In this document: positions 57,730 through 64,000 of the stretch, piece after piece
How the letters are laid out: every line of letters starts with the position of its first letter
Numbering within the stretch: the first letter of the stretch is position 1
Source of the DNA: Bog-756 sp035949055
GTDB taxonomy: Bacteria; Actinomycetota; Acidimicrobiia; Acidimicrobiales; RAAP-2
Assembly: GCA_035949055.1 (NCBI GenBank)
Contig: DASZIO010000022.1
Location: 1-64,000 of the forward strand
DNA length: 64,000 nt
Direction of reading: 5' to 3'
Translations under genes and position numbers: made by a program
Notes under the pieces: generated by a model
Database searches by the model: none
The model's input: the letters and a program-made list of their open reading frames with translations, nothing else
Told to the model about the DNA's origin: nothing

Positions 57730-60000
57730 ATGGCCAACCCGTGGAATTTCGATGGCCCGGTGGCCAAGCTCGGATCCAGCACCGATGCCGTCACGCTGGT
57801 GGACGAATCGACCTTCGCCATCAGCACCAGCGCCGGCGACATGTCCCCCCTGGCACCCCACGGGCTGTTCGTGCGGGACACCCGCATCCTGTCGAGGTTC
57901 GAGATCCTGGTCAACGGGGTGCCCACCGAGCCCCTGGCTGCCGTGACCACCGATCCGTTCTCGGCCACGTTTGTCTCCCGCTGTCTGCCCACGACCGGCC
58001 GGGCCGATTCGACCCTCATGGTGTTCCGGGACCGCTACGTCGGCCAGGGGATGCGGGAGGACCTGGCCATCAGGAACTTCGGGGAGGAGCCGGCCCTCTG
58101 CACCGTCGAGGTGCTCATCGGGTGCGATTTCGCCAACCTGTTCGCGGTCAAGGAGGGGCGGGCGGGGAGCCAGCCGACCGCCGGCGAGCTGTCCGCCGCC
58201 GTCACCCCGGCGGGCCCCGAGCACCGGACCGACCCGTCGGTGGACGGCGACGCGGCGGACCGGAGCGCGGAAGGCGAAGACTCGAACTCCGGCGAGCCGA
58301 CGACAAACGGGCGTTCCCCACACGGGGTCGTGACCTATTCCTACAGCCGGGGCGGCGTGGTCCGGGGCGTCGAGCTCCGCTTCGGCGGGGCCACCGGCCT
58401 GAGCCCCGACCTGGCCACCTTCGAGGTGATCGTGCCGCCCCGGGGCCAGTGGTCGACCTGTGTCGAGGTCGGGCCGGTGTTCGAGGGCTCGGCCATCGAC
58501 CCGAGGTATCGGTGCGGCGAGCCGGTCGAGCGGGCCACTCCCTCCGAGCGGCTCGAGAAGTGGCGCCGGCAGGTACCCCACGTCGAGACCAGCCACCCGG
58601 GGCTGGCCGAGGTCGTCGCTCGCAGCGCCGAGGATCTCGGGGCCCTGCGCATCTTCGACCCGGACTTCCCCGAGCGGGTGGTGGTGGCCGCAGGCGCGCC
58701 CTGGTTCATGACGGTGTTCGGGCGCGACTCCCTCCTCACCGCCTGGATGGCCCTGCTTGTCGACCCCGACCTGGCCCGAGGGGTGCTCCAGACGCTGGCC
58801 CGGTTCCAAGGGAAAGAAGTCGACCCCCGACACGAGGAGGAGCCCGGGCGGATCCTCCATGAGATGCGCTTCGGTACCGCCGCCTCGCTGTCCCTCGGGG
58901 GAGGCAGCATCTACTACGGGACGGCAGATGCCACCCCGCTCTTCGTCATGCTGCTCGGTGAGATGCGCCGGTGGGGCGTGGCCCGCGAGATGGTCGACGA
59001 GCTCCTCCCCAACGCGGCTCGGGCCATCGAGTGGATCGAGCAGTTCGGCGACGCCGACGGCGACGGCTATGTGGAATACAAGCGAGCCACCGACCGGGGA
59101 CTGGCCAACCAGGGCTGGAAGGACAGCTGGGACGGCATCCGCTACGGGGACGGCCGGGTCGCCGAGGCCCCCATCGCCTTGTGCGAGGTGCAGGCCTACA
59201 CCTACGGCGCCTACCTGGCCAGCGCCCACTTTGCCTTCGAGGTGGGCGACACCGCCACCTACGACCGGTTCCGGGCCAAGGCCACCCAGCTCAAGGCGGC
59301 GTTCAACCGGGACTTCTGGCTCGAGGACAGGGGGTGGTTCGCTGTCGGACTGGATGGCGACAAGCGGCCGATCGACTCGATGACCTCCAACATGGGCCAC
59401 TGCCTCTGGACCGGCATCGTGGACGAGGACAAGGCCCGGCACGTGGCCGAGAAGCTCATCTCACCGGCCATGAACAGCGGCTGGGGATTGCGCACGCTGT
59501 CGCAGGACAGCCCCGCCTACAACCCGATCAGCTACCACTGCGGGTCGGTGTGGCCCCACGACACGGCCATCGTCGCCGCCGGCCTGGCCCGCTACGGCTA
59601 CGACGGCGCCGCCCAGAAGCTCATCTTCGGCCTGCTCGACGCGGCCCAGGCCCAGGGGGGCCGACTGCCGGAGCTGTTCAGCGGGCTCGACCGCACCGAG
59701 CTCGCCGTGCCGGTCGGGTACCCAACCTCGTGCTCGCCCCAAGCCTGGGCGGCGGCATCACCGCTGCTCTGCCTGCGGACCCTGCTCCGGCTGGACCCCT
59801 GGGTGCCCTACGGGAAGACGTGGCTCTGTCCGAACCTCCCAGAGGAGATCGGCTACCTCAAGGTGGACGGCATCCCCCTCGCGGGGTCCAGGGTGACCAT
59901 CGAGGTGGGCTCGGAGGTGCCTGGCACCGTGGCGATCAGCGGCCTCCCCGAGGAGATCGAGCTGATCCGGGAGCCGAGGCGCCCCTCCACCGCCATCTGA
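57730..60000 (+). CDS. Glycogen debranching-type glucosidase (amylo-alpha-1,6-glucosidase family)
   Basis: This 756-residue protein has an N-terminal beta-sandwich domain (about residues 15-260) with G-L-F-V-R-D-T-R and A-I-R-N-F-G. A linker and an (alpha/alpha)6 catalytic barrel follow, with F-G-R-D-S-L-L-T-A-W, Q-G-W-K-D-S-W-D-G-I and W-P-H-D-T-A. The arrangement matches GDE_N-term plus MGH1-like/GDE_C proteins that trim glycogen or trehalose-related glucans in the cytoplasm. No signal peptide is seen. ATG 57730 lies 6 nt after TACCGT (57718-57723). The exact glycoside bond is not determined. Confidence 0.85.
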   Translation: MANPWNFDGPVAKLGSSTDAVTLVDESTFAISTSAGDMSPLAPHGLFVRDTRILSRFEILVNGVPTEPLAAVTTDPFSATFVSRCLPTTGRADSTLMVFRDRYVGQGMREDLAIRNFGEEPALCTVEVLIGCDFANLFAVKEGRAGSQPTAGELSAAVTPAGPEHRTDPSVDGDAADRSAEGEDSNSGEPTTNGRSPHGVVTYSYSRGGVVRGVELRFGGATGLSPDLATFEVIVPPRGQWSTCVEVGPVFEGSAIDPRYRCGEPVERATPSERLEKWRRQVPHVETSHPGLAEVVARSAEDLGALRIFDPDFPERVVVAAGAPWFMTVFGRDSLLTAWMALLVDPDLARGVLQTLARFQGKEVDPRHEEEPGRILHEMRFGTAASLSLGGGSIYYGTADATPLFVMLLGEMRRWGVAREMVDELLPNAARAIEWIEQFGDADGDGYVEYKRATDRGLANQGWKDSWDGIRYGDGRVAEAPIALCEVQAYTYGAYLASAHFAFEVGDTATYDRFRAKATQLKAAFNRDFWLEDRGWFAVGLDGDKRPIDSMTSNMGHCLWTGIVDEDKARHVAEKLISPAMNSGWGLRTLSQDSPAYNPISYHCGSVWPHDTAIVAAGLARYGYDGAAQKLIFGLLDAAQAQGGRLPELFSGLDRTELAVPVGYPTSCSPQAWAAASPLLCLRTLLRLDPWVPYGKTWLCPNLPEEIGYLKVDGIPLAGSRVTIEVGSEVPGTVAISGLPEEIELIREPRRPSTAI

Positions 60001-60028
60001 ATGCTCGGGGGACTCCCCGTCCTCCGCC

Positions 60029-60646
60029 CTACCAGCCCCGTTCGACCCACTCGTCCAGGTGCGGCGACTCGGCGCCGATGGTCGTGCCGCGGCCGTGCCC
60101 CGGCAGCACCAGGGTGTCCGGTCCGAACGAGCTGAACAGCCGATCCTCGATCGATTCGATGATGGTGGCGAAGTCCGAGTGCTCGAAGGTGGTGTTGCCC
60201 GGCCCGCCCGGGAAGAGGGTGTCCCCGCTGAACAGCAACGGGGTGCCCTCGACGGTGAAGCACATCGAGCCAGGGGTGTGGCCGGGGGTGGCGATGGTCC
60301 CCATGGCCAACCGGCCCACCTTGAGGACGGAGCGGTCCTCCAGGACCTGGTCGTAGGAGGGAAGCATCGCCGCGTCGGCCGCGGTGACGGCCACGTCGAT
60401 CCCCGCGTCGCGGACCGCCTCCACGGCCTGGATGTGATCCCAGTGACCGTGGGTCTCGACCACCTGGCGCACGTCGAGGGCCCGGCACAGGTCGAGCAGC
60501 TTGTCGTGCTCGTTGGCCGCGTCGATGAGGGCGGACTCCCCGGTCTCCCGGCACCTGACGATGTAGACGTTGTTGTCCATCGGACCGACCACCAGACGGT
60601 GGACCTCGACGGCGCCGTCCTGGTAGTCGATGGTTGTTTCGGTCAT
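60029..60646 (-). CDS. MBL-fold hydrolase, glyoxalase II-like
   Basis: This 205-residue protein shows N-N-V-Y-I-V, E-T-H-G-H-W-D-H (HxHxDH), P-G-H-T-P-G-S, S-G-D-T-L-F and L-P-G-H-G. All are metal ligands of the glyoxalase II branch of the metallo-beta-lactamase fold. These enzymes hydrolyse thioesters, often of mycothiol in actinobacteria. ATG 60646 lies 6 nt after TACGCT on the minus strand; a longer frame to 60868 covers the promoter of the divergent dehydrogenase. Confidence 0.87.
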   Translation of the reverse strand: MTETTIDYQDGAVEVHRLVVGPMDNNVYIVRCRETGESALIDAANEHDKLLDLCRALDVRQVVETHGHWDHIQAVEAVRDAGIDVAVTAADAAMLPSYDQVLEDRSVLKVGRLAMGTIATPGHTPGSMCFTVEGTPLLFSGDTLFPGGPGNTTFEHSDFATIIESIEDRLFSSFGPDTLVLPGHGRGTTIGAESPHLDEWVERGW

Positions 60647-60720
60647 GCGTCGAGCGTAGTGGGCATCCCTGACCCGTTGGTCAGGGACTAGCTGGGTCTG
60701 GTAGACAAACGGGGCACATG

Positions 60721-60742
60721 GGGCCCTCGCCCGAGGGGGCCC
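60721..60742 (+). other. Stem-loop in the 5' leader of the FadE-type gene
   Basis: GGGCCCTCG (60721-60729) can pair with the downstream GAGGGGGCCC (60733-60742) with one bulge and a short loop. It lies 20 nt before the start of the acyl-CoA dehydrogenase. It may affect RNA stability or translation; it lacks a T tract, so it is not a standard terminator. Confidence 0.35.
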
Positions 60743-60761
60743 GCACAGTACGGAGAACACC

Positions 60762-61877
60762 ATGAACTTCGCCTTCAGCGAGGAGCAGGACGAGCTCAGG
60801 CGGTCCGTCCACCGCTTCCTCGAGGACAAGTCGCCCGAGACTGAGGTCCGCCGTCTGATGGAGACCACCGAGGGCTACGACCCGGCCGTCTGGGCCCAGA
60901 TGGCCGAGCAGTTGGGCCTGACCTCCATGATCATCCCCGAGCGGTTCGGTGGCGCCGGCTTCACGTACGTCGAGCTGGTCGTGGTGCTCGAGGAGATGGG
61001 CGCGAGCCTCCTCTGCGCCCCGTTCTTCTCGACGGTGGCCCTGGCCACCAATGCCCTGCTCACCTCGGGCGACGAGAAGGCGGAGGAATACCTGCTGCCG
61101 GGTATCGCCGCCGGGGAGACCATCGGAACCCTCGCCTTCACCGAGGATTCGGGGCGGTGGGATCCCGAGGGGATCACCCTGGCCGCCTCGCCCTCGGGGA
61201 ACGGTTGGACACTGAACGGCCACAAGTCGTTCGTGGTCGACGGGCATGTGGCCGGCCTGGTCCTGGTGGTCGGCCGCACCGCGGCGGGGCTCTCGCTGTT
61301 CGGGGTGAAGGGCGACGCCACCGGGCTCACCCGCACCCCGCTGGCCACCATGGACCAGACGCGCAAGCAGGCCCGGCTCGAATTCTCCGAAACGCCGGGC
61401 TGGTTGATCGGCGCCGAAGGTGGTGCCGAACCGGGGCTCCGCAAGACGCTCGACCTGGCTGCGGTGGCGCTGGCCGCCGAGCAGGTCGGCGGGGCGCAGC
61501 GCTGCCTCGACAGCTCGGTCGAATATGCCAAGACCCGCATCCAGTTCGGAAGGCCCATCGGCAGTTTCCAGGCCATCAAGCACAAGTGCGCCGACATGCT
61601 CCTCGAGGTGGAGTCGGCCAAATCCGCCGCCTACTACGCGGGCTGGGCGGCGGCCGAGGACTCGGACGAGCTCCCGGTGGTGGCCAGCCTGGCCAAGTCG
61701 TACTGCTCGGAGGCCTATTTCCACGCCGCCGCCGAGAACATCCAGATTCACGGGGGAATCGGCTTCACCTGGGAACACCCCGCCCATCTGTACTTCAAGC
61801 GGGCCAAGTCGTCCGAGCTCATGCTGGGGGATCCCTCCTACCACCGCGAGCTCCTGGCCCAGCGCATCGGGATCTGA
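60762..61877 (+). CDS. Acyl-CoA dehydrogenase, FadE type
   Basis: This 371-residue flavoprotein starts N-F-A-F-S-E-E-Q-D-E-L-R and has F-G-G-A-G-F-T-Y, A-F-T-E-D-S-G, R-I-Q-F-G-R-P-I-G-S-F-Q-A-I-K-H-K and I-H-G-G-I-G-F-T-W-E-H. The carboxylate normally seen in (Y/F)-E-G-T is missing: the end reads F-K-R-A-K-S-S-E-L. This pattern is seen in steroid side-chain FadE heterotetramer partners, where the base is supplied elsewhere or by the other subunit. ATG 60762 has GGAGAAC as Shine-Dalgarno. No partner FadE gene is adjacent. Confidence 0.85.
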   Translation: MNFAFSEEQDELRRSVHRFLEDKSPETEVRRLMETTEGYDPAVWAQMAEQLGLTSMIIPERFGGAGFTYVELVVVLEEMGASLLCAPFFSTVALATNALLTSGDEKAEEYLLPGIAAGETIGTLAFTEDSGRWDPEGITLAASPSGNGWTLNGHKSFVVDGHVAGLVLVVGRTAAGLSLFGVKGDATGLTRTPLATMDQTRKQARLEFSETPGWLIGAEGGAEPGLRKTLDLAAVALAAEQVGGAQRCLDSSVEYAKTRIQFGRPIGSFQAIKHKCADMLLEVESAKSAAYYAGWAAAEDSDELPVVASLAKSYCSEAYFHAAAENIQIHGGIGFTWEHPAHLYFKRAKSSELMLGDPSYHRELLAQRIGI

Positions 61878-61892
61878 CCTAGCGTCTCCGCG

Positions 61893-62525
61893 ATGGTCGG
61901 CTTCAGGCACATGATCGGCTGGCTCCTGCTCGGGGGCGTGATCGTGGTCAGCGCAGGCGCCGCCGTGCTCGGCGTGTCGCAATCACCGAAACCCGCGCCG
62001 CTCCTCACCGCGGTGAGCAACACCCTCAGCGCTTCGAGCTACACCGAGGTCGGCGGCCAGAACTCGGGCCAGGGGCAGCAGACCTTCCACCTCGTGTACC
62101 ACGCCCCCGACCGGCTGGGCGGCTACATCCAGAGCGGGGACAGACGAAGCTACGTCTTCGCCATCGGCACTTCCTACTATCAGAGCGTGACCGTCCCAAC
62201 GAGCACCCCGCTCAGGCGCCTCACGTTCTACCGCCAGGACAATCCGGGCGGGGTCCCGTCGGTGGACCCGGCCCAGAACCTCCGCTACGCCACCCAGGCC
62301 AAGCACGTCAGCCAGTCAGGAGACACCTTCTCGTTCACGGTCACCAAGATGGGTCAGACCGGCACCTTCACCTACACGGTCAGTGGCCAGTACGTGTCAC
62401 ATTTCACCTTCACCGTCGGGAATGCCTCGCTGGAGCTGAGCATCTCCGGCGTGGGAACCTCGCCAACGGTCAGGCTGCCGGCCGGGGCCAAGGTGGTCGG
62501 CCCGCCACCGGCTGCTGCGGGCTGA
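61893..62525 (+). CDS. Exported or membrane-anchored protein of unknown function
   Basis: This 210-residue protein has an N-terminal hydrophobic segment (I-G-W-L-L-L-G-G-V-I-V-V-S-A-G-A-A-V-L-G-V) without lipobox cysteine, followed by a beta-rich external domain (F-H-L-V-Y-H-A-P-D-R, T-F-T-Y-T-V-S-G-Q-Y-V) and a Pro/Ala tail. The shape recalls LppX/LprG-like lipid-binding proteins of actinobacteria, but no diagnostic motif was found. ATG 61893 lies 7 nt after TAGCGT (61880-61885), 13 nt beyond the dehydrogenase stop. Confidence 0.72.
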   Translation: MVGFRHMIGWLLLGGVIVVSAGAAVLGVSQSPKPAPLLTAVSNTLSASSYTEVGGQNSGQGQQTFHLVYHAPDRLGGYIQSGDRRSYVFAIGTSYYQSVTVPTSTPLRRLTFYRQDNPGGVPSVDPAQNLRYATQAKHVSQSGDTFSFTVTKMGQTGTFTYTVSGQYVSHFTFTVGNASLELSISGVGTSPTVRLPAGAKVVGPPPAAAG

Positions 62526-62564
62526 CGCCTCAGACCCGGCCGGCGTCGCACCCGGCACCGTCGA

Positions 62565-63260
62565 TCACCGGCCGTCGCTCTCGAGCGTGTCGTCGATGAT
62601 CTTGCGCAAGGCGCGGGCGTTGGCCTTGGCGTCGGGCGCTTCGGTCAGCCAACGGACGACCACGAAGTGCCGGGCACCGGCGGCCAGCAGTGGAGTGACC
62701 GTCGTCGGGCCGACCCCACCCGTCACCCACACCGTCCACGGGGCCCGCTGGGCCACGTCGCGCACGTAGTCGATCCCGGTGCCCGGCCGGCCAGGCTTGG
62801 TGGGTGTGGGCGACACCGGGCCGGCGGAGACGTAGTCGACGGGGAGCACACCTGATCCCGACCCACCCCGCCGCCCGTCTCCCATCGCCCGGTCCAGCTC
62901 GATCGGGGCGTGTGTCGAGAGGCCGACGATGGCATCGGCACCCATGAGGCGACGTGCCTCGATCGGATCCATGTCCGCCTGGCCGACGTGGACGCCGTCG
63001 GCACCGATGGACGCGGCCAGAGCCGGGTCGTCGTTGAGGACGAAGGGCACGCCGTAGTCGGCGCAGACCCGCTGGACGAGGGTGGCCCGATCCGACAGCT
63101 CTACCTCCCGCAAATGTTTCTCGCGCAGCTGGACGACATCCACCCCGCCCTCGATGCACGCCTCGACGAAGTGTTCGAGGTCGCTCCGATCGGGTGTGCA
63201 CAGGTAGAGCCGCCGGTCGGCCAGGCCCCAGCGGGCCGATGGGCCGGTGGGCTGGCTCAA
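62565..63260 (-). CDS. thiE: Thiamine phosphate synthase
   Basis: This 231-residue TIM-barrel protein has V-V-Q-L-R-E-K-H, F-V-L-N-D-D-P, G-A-D-G-V-H-V-G-Q-A-D, G-L-S-T-H, Y-V-S-A-G-P-V and V-T-G-G-V-G. All mark ThiE, which joins HMP-diphosphate and thiazole phosphate to thiamine monophosphate. A Gly/Arg-rich insert (M-G-D-G-R-R-G-G-S-G-S-G) breaks the barrel after beta-6. TTG 63260 overlaps the stop of the HhH-GPD gene as TTGA, so the two are co-translated; a later GTG or ATG would truncate the first strand. Confidence 0.9.
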   Translation of the reverse strand: MSQPTGPSARWGLADRRLYLCTPDRSDLEHFVEACIEGGVDVVQLREKHLREVELSDRATLVQRVCADYGVPFVLNDDPALAASIGADGVHVGQADMDPIEARRLMGADAIVGLSTHAPIELDRAMGDGRRGGSGSGVLPVDYVSAGPVSPTPTKPGRPGTGIDYVRDVAQRAPWTVWVTGGVGPTTVTPLLAAGARHFVVVRWLTEAPDAKANARALRKIIDDTLESDGR

Positions 63261-63841
63261 CCGGCCTTCGTCGCCTGGGTCTTCGCCCGGGCCTTCTTCT
63301 CCTGCTTGTACCGTCGCACCTTGGCCAGGGTCTCGGGGGAGTCGATGTCGGCCACCGAACGGAACGAGCCCTTCTCACCGAACGGGCCGGCCGCCTTCTC
63401 CCAGCCGGGTGGCCGAACGCCGAGCTGCTTGCCCAGGAGGGCGACGAAGATCCGCGCCTTCTGGTCGCCGAAACCGGGCAGCGCCCTCACGTTGTCGAAC
63501 AGCTCCTGGCCGGTGGCGGCACCGGTCCACACCGCGGCGGCGTCACCGCCGTAGGTGTCGACGATCCGGGCGCACAGCTCCTGGACCCGGGCCGCCATCG
63601 ACTTGGGGAATCGGTGGAGCGCCGGCCTGGCGCTGAAGAGGCCGGCGAGGGCGTCGGGATCCATCGAGGCGACCGTGGCGGCGTCAAGGGTGCCACCCAA
63701 CCGCTCTCGAAGGTCGAAGGGTGAGCGGAACGCCTTCTCGAGCGGTATCTGCTGGTCGAGGACCATGCCGATGAGAAGGGCCAGGGGATCACCGGTGAGC
63801 AGGGCGTCGGCATCCGGTTCACCGGACAGGAAGAGTGCCAT
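63257..63841 (-). CDS. HhH-GPD-type base excision DNA repair protein
   Basis: This 194-residue protein shows L-I-G-M-V-L-D-Q-Q-I-P at the start of the HhH-GPD fold and the hairpin A-L-P-G-F-G-D-Q-K-A-R-I-F. The usual catalytic Lys/Asp region follows in compact form, and a basic Lys/Ala-rich C terminus (K-Q-E-K-K-A-R-A-K) may bind DNA. It lacks the four-cysteine cluster of MutY/Nth. ATG 63841 lies 6 nt after TACACT on the minus strand. Its target lesion is unknown. Confidence 0.82.
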   Translation of the reverse strand: MALFLSGEPDADALLTGDPLALLIGMVLDQQIPLEKAFRSPFDLRERLGGTLDAATVASMDPDALAGLFSARPALHRFPKSMAARVQELCARIVDTYGGDAAAVWTGAATGQELFDNVRALPGFGDQKARIFVALLGKQLGVRPPGWEKAAGPFGEKGSFRSVADIDSPETLAKVRRYKQEKKARAKTQATKAG

Positions 63842-63889
63842 CGCCCCAGTGTAGGAGTGCTCCCGGTCCGGCTCCGATCGGTGAGCCGG

Positions 63890-64000
63890 TCAGGCCGACC
63901 AGGGGTCGGTGGTGTCCGGATCGATGCCATACCGATCGATGGCGATGGCCACGGCGTCCGCTTTCGCCCTCCCCTCGGCCACCAGCCCGTGGAGTACGGC
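63890..64000 (-). CDS. C-terminal end of an unidentified gene (partial)
   Basis: A minus-strand frame enters from the window edge and ends at TGA (63890-63892), giving 36 residues: A-V-L-H-G-L-V-A-E-G-R, K-A-D-A-V-A-I-A-I-D-R-Y-G-I-D-P and D-P-W-S-A at the end. Codon use is like real genes here (third positions mostly G or C). Too little is visible to name the family. It ends 49 nt before the start of the HhH-GPD gene, on the same strand. Confidence 0.6.
   Translation of the reverse strand, partial: AVLHGLVAEGRAKADAVAIAIDRYGIDPDTTDPWSA

Noticed and set aside
1..64000. Mobile elements, integrases, toxin-antitoxin pairs or defence genes
   Set aside because: No transposase, recombinase, restriction or toxin motif was seen in any frame, and composition is even throughout, so the window looks like stable core chromosome.

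Overview
This 64 kb window is high-GC bacterial chromosome carrying only housekeeping and metabolic genes. No rRNA, tRNA, insertion sequence, phage gene or CRISPR array was seen. Several signs point to an actinobacterium, most likely Acidimicrobiia or a near relative. These are very high GC3, many GTG starts, ATGA/GTGA gene overlaps, a mycothiol-isomerase-type DinB protein, steroid side-chain beta-oxidation genes like those of mycobacteria, and secreted proteins built from the G-Y-W-L-V-A-(A/S)-D-G-G repeat. The lineage is an inference from protein character, not a computed placement.

Layout. 1-5 kb: end of tsaC, then a leader (promoter, short Val/Ile peptide, tandem hairpins ending in a terminator) before leuB-ilvE-cimA and an unknown coupled gene, a branched-chain amino acid operon. 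5-10 kb: an alpha/beta hydrolase, an acyl-CoA dehydrogenase, an SDR and a pair of PH-domain membrane proteins. 10-17.3 kb (minus): a secreted neocarzinostatin-like protein followed by a tightly coupled sterol desaturase / SDR / secreted esterase operon, and a membrane protein. 17.4-25.6 kb: genes closely resembling mycobacterial fadA5 and echA19, a thioesterase, an acyl-CoA ligase and an SDR. Three of the promoter regions carry KstR-type palindromes, so this looks like a steroid side-chain degradation regulon. 25.9-30.2 kb: a Mau-like cluster with a MauD-like thioredoxin-fold protein, an unknown protein, MauE, a Tat-exported 28-cysteine methylamine-dehydrogenase-light-chain-like protein fused to repeats, and a membrane protein. 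It ends in a 273-nt tail-to-tail overlap with lgt.

31-48 kb: mixed metabolism, including an NlpC/P60 hydrolase, dienelactone hydrolase, DUF885-type peptidase, CitE-like lyase, acyl-CoA dehydrogenase, methyltransferase, MaoC hydratase, MutY, an MBL / flavin reductase / RmlC-like / SDR run, and oligopeptidase B. 48-57.6 kb: a split SUF iron-sulfur assembly system. sufB, a four-cysteine small protein, sufD, a Rieske ferredoxin and a divergent sufC lie on plus; canonical sufC-sufS-sufU lie on minus. Both ends share one 18-nt promoter/operator-like motif. 57.7-64 kb: a glycogen-debranching-type glucosidase, MBL hydrolase, FadE-type dehydrogenase, ThiE and a HhH-GPD DNA repair protein.

Across the window a TAnnnT hexamer sits 6-9 nt before many start codons, pointing to widespread leaderless transcription. 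It was used here to choose several starts. All functional calls come from reading motifs by eye; no database search was run.
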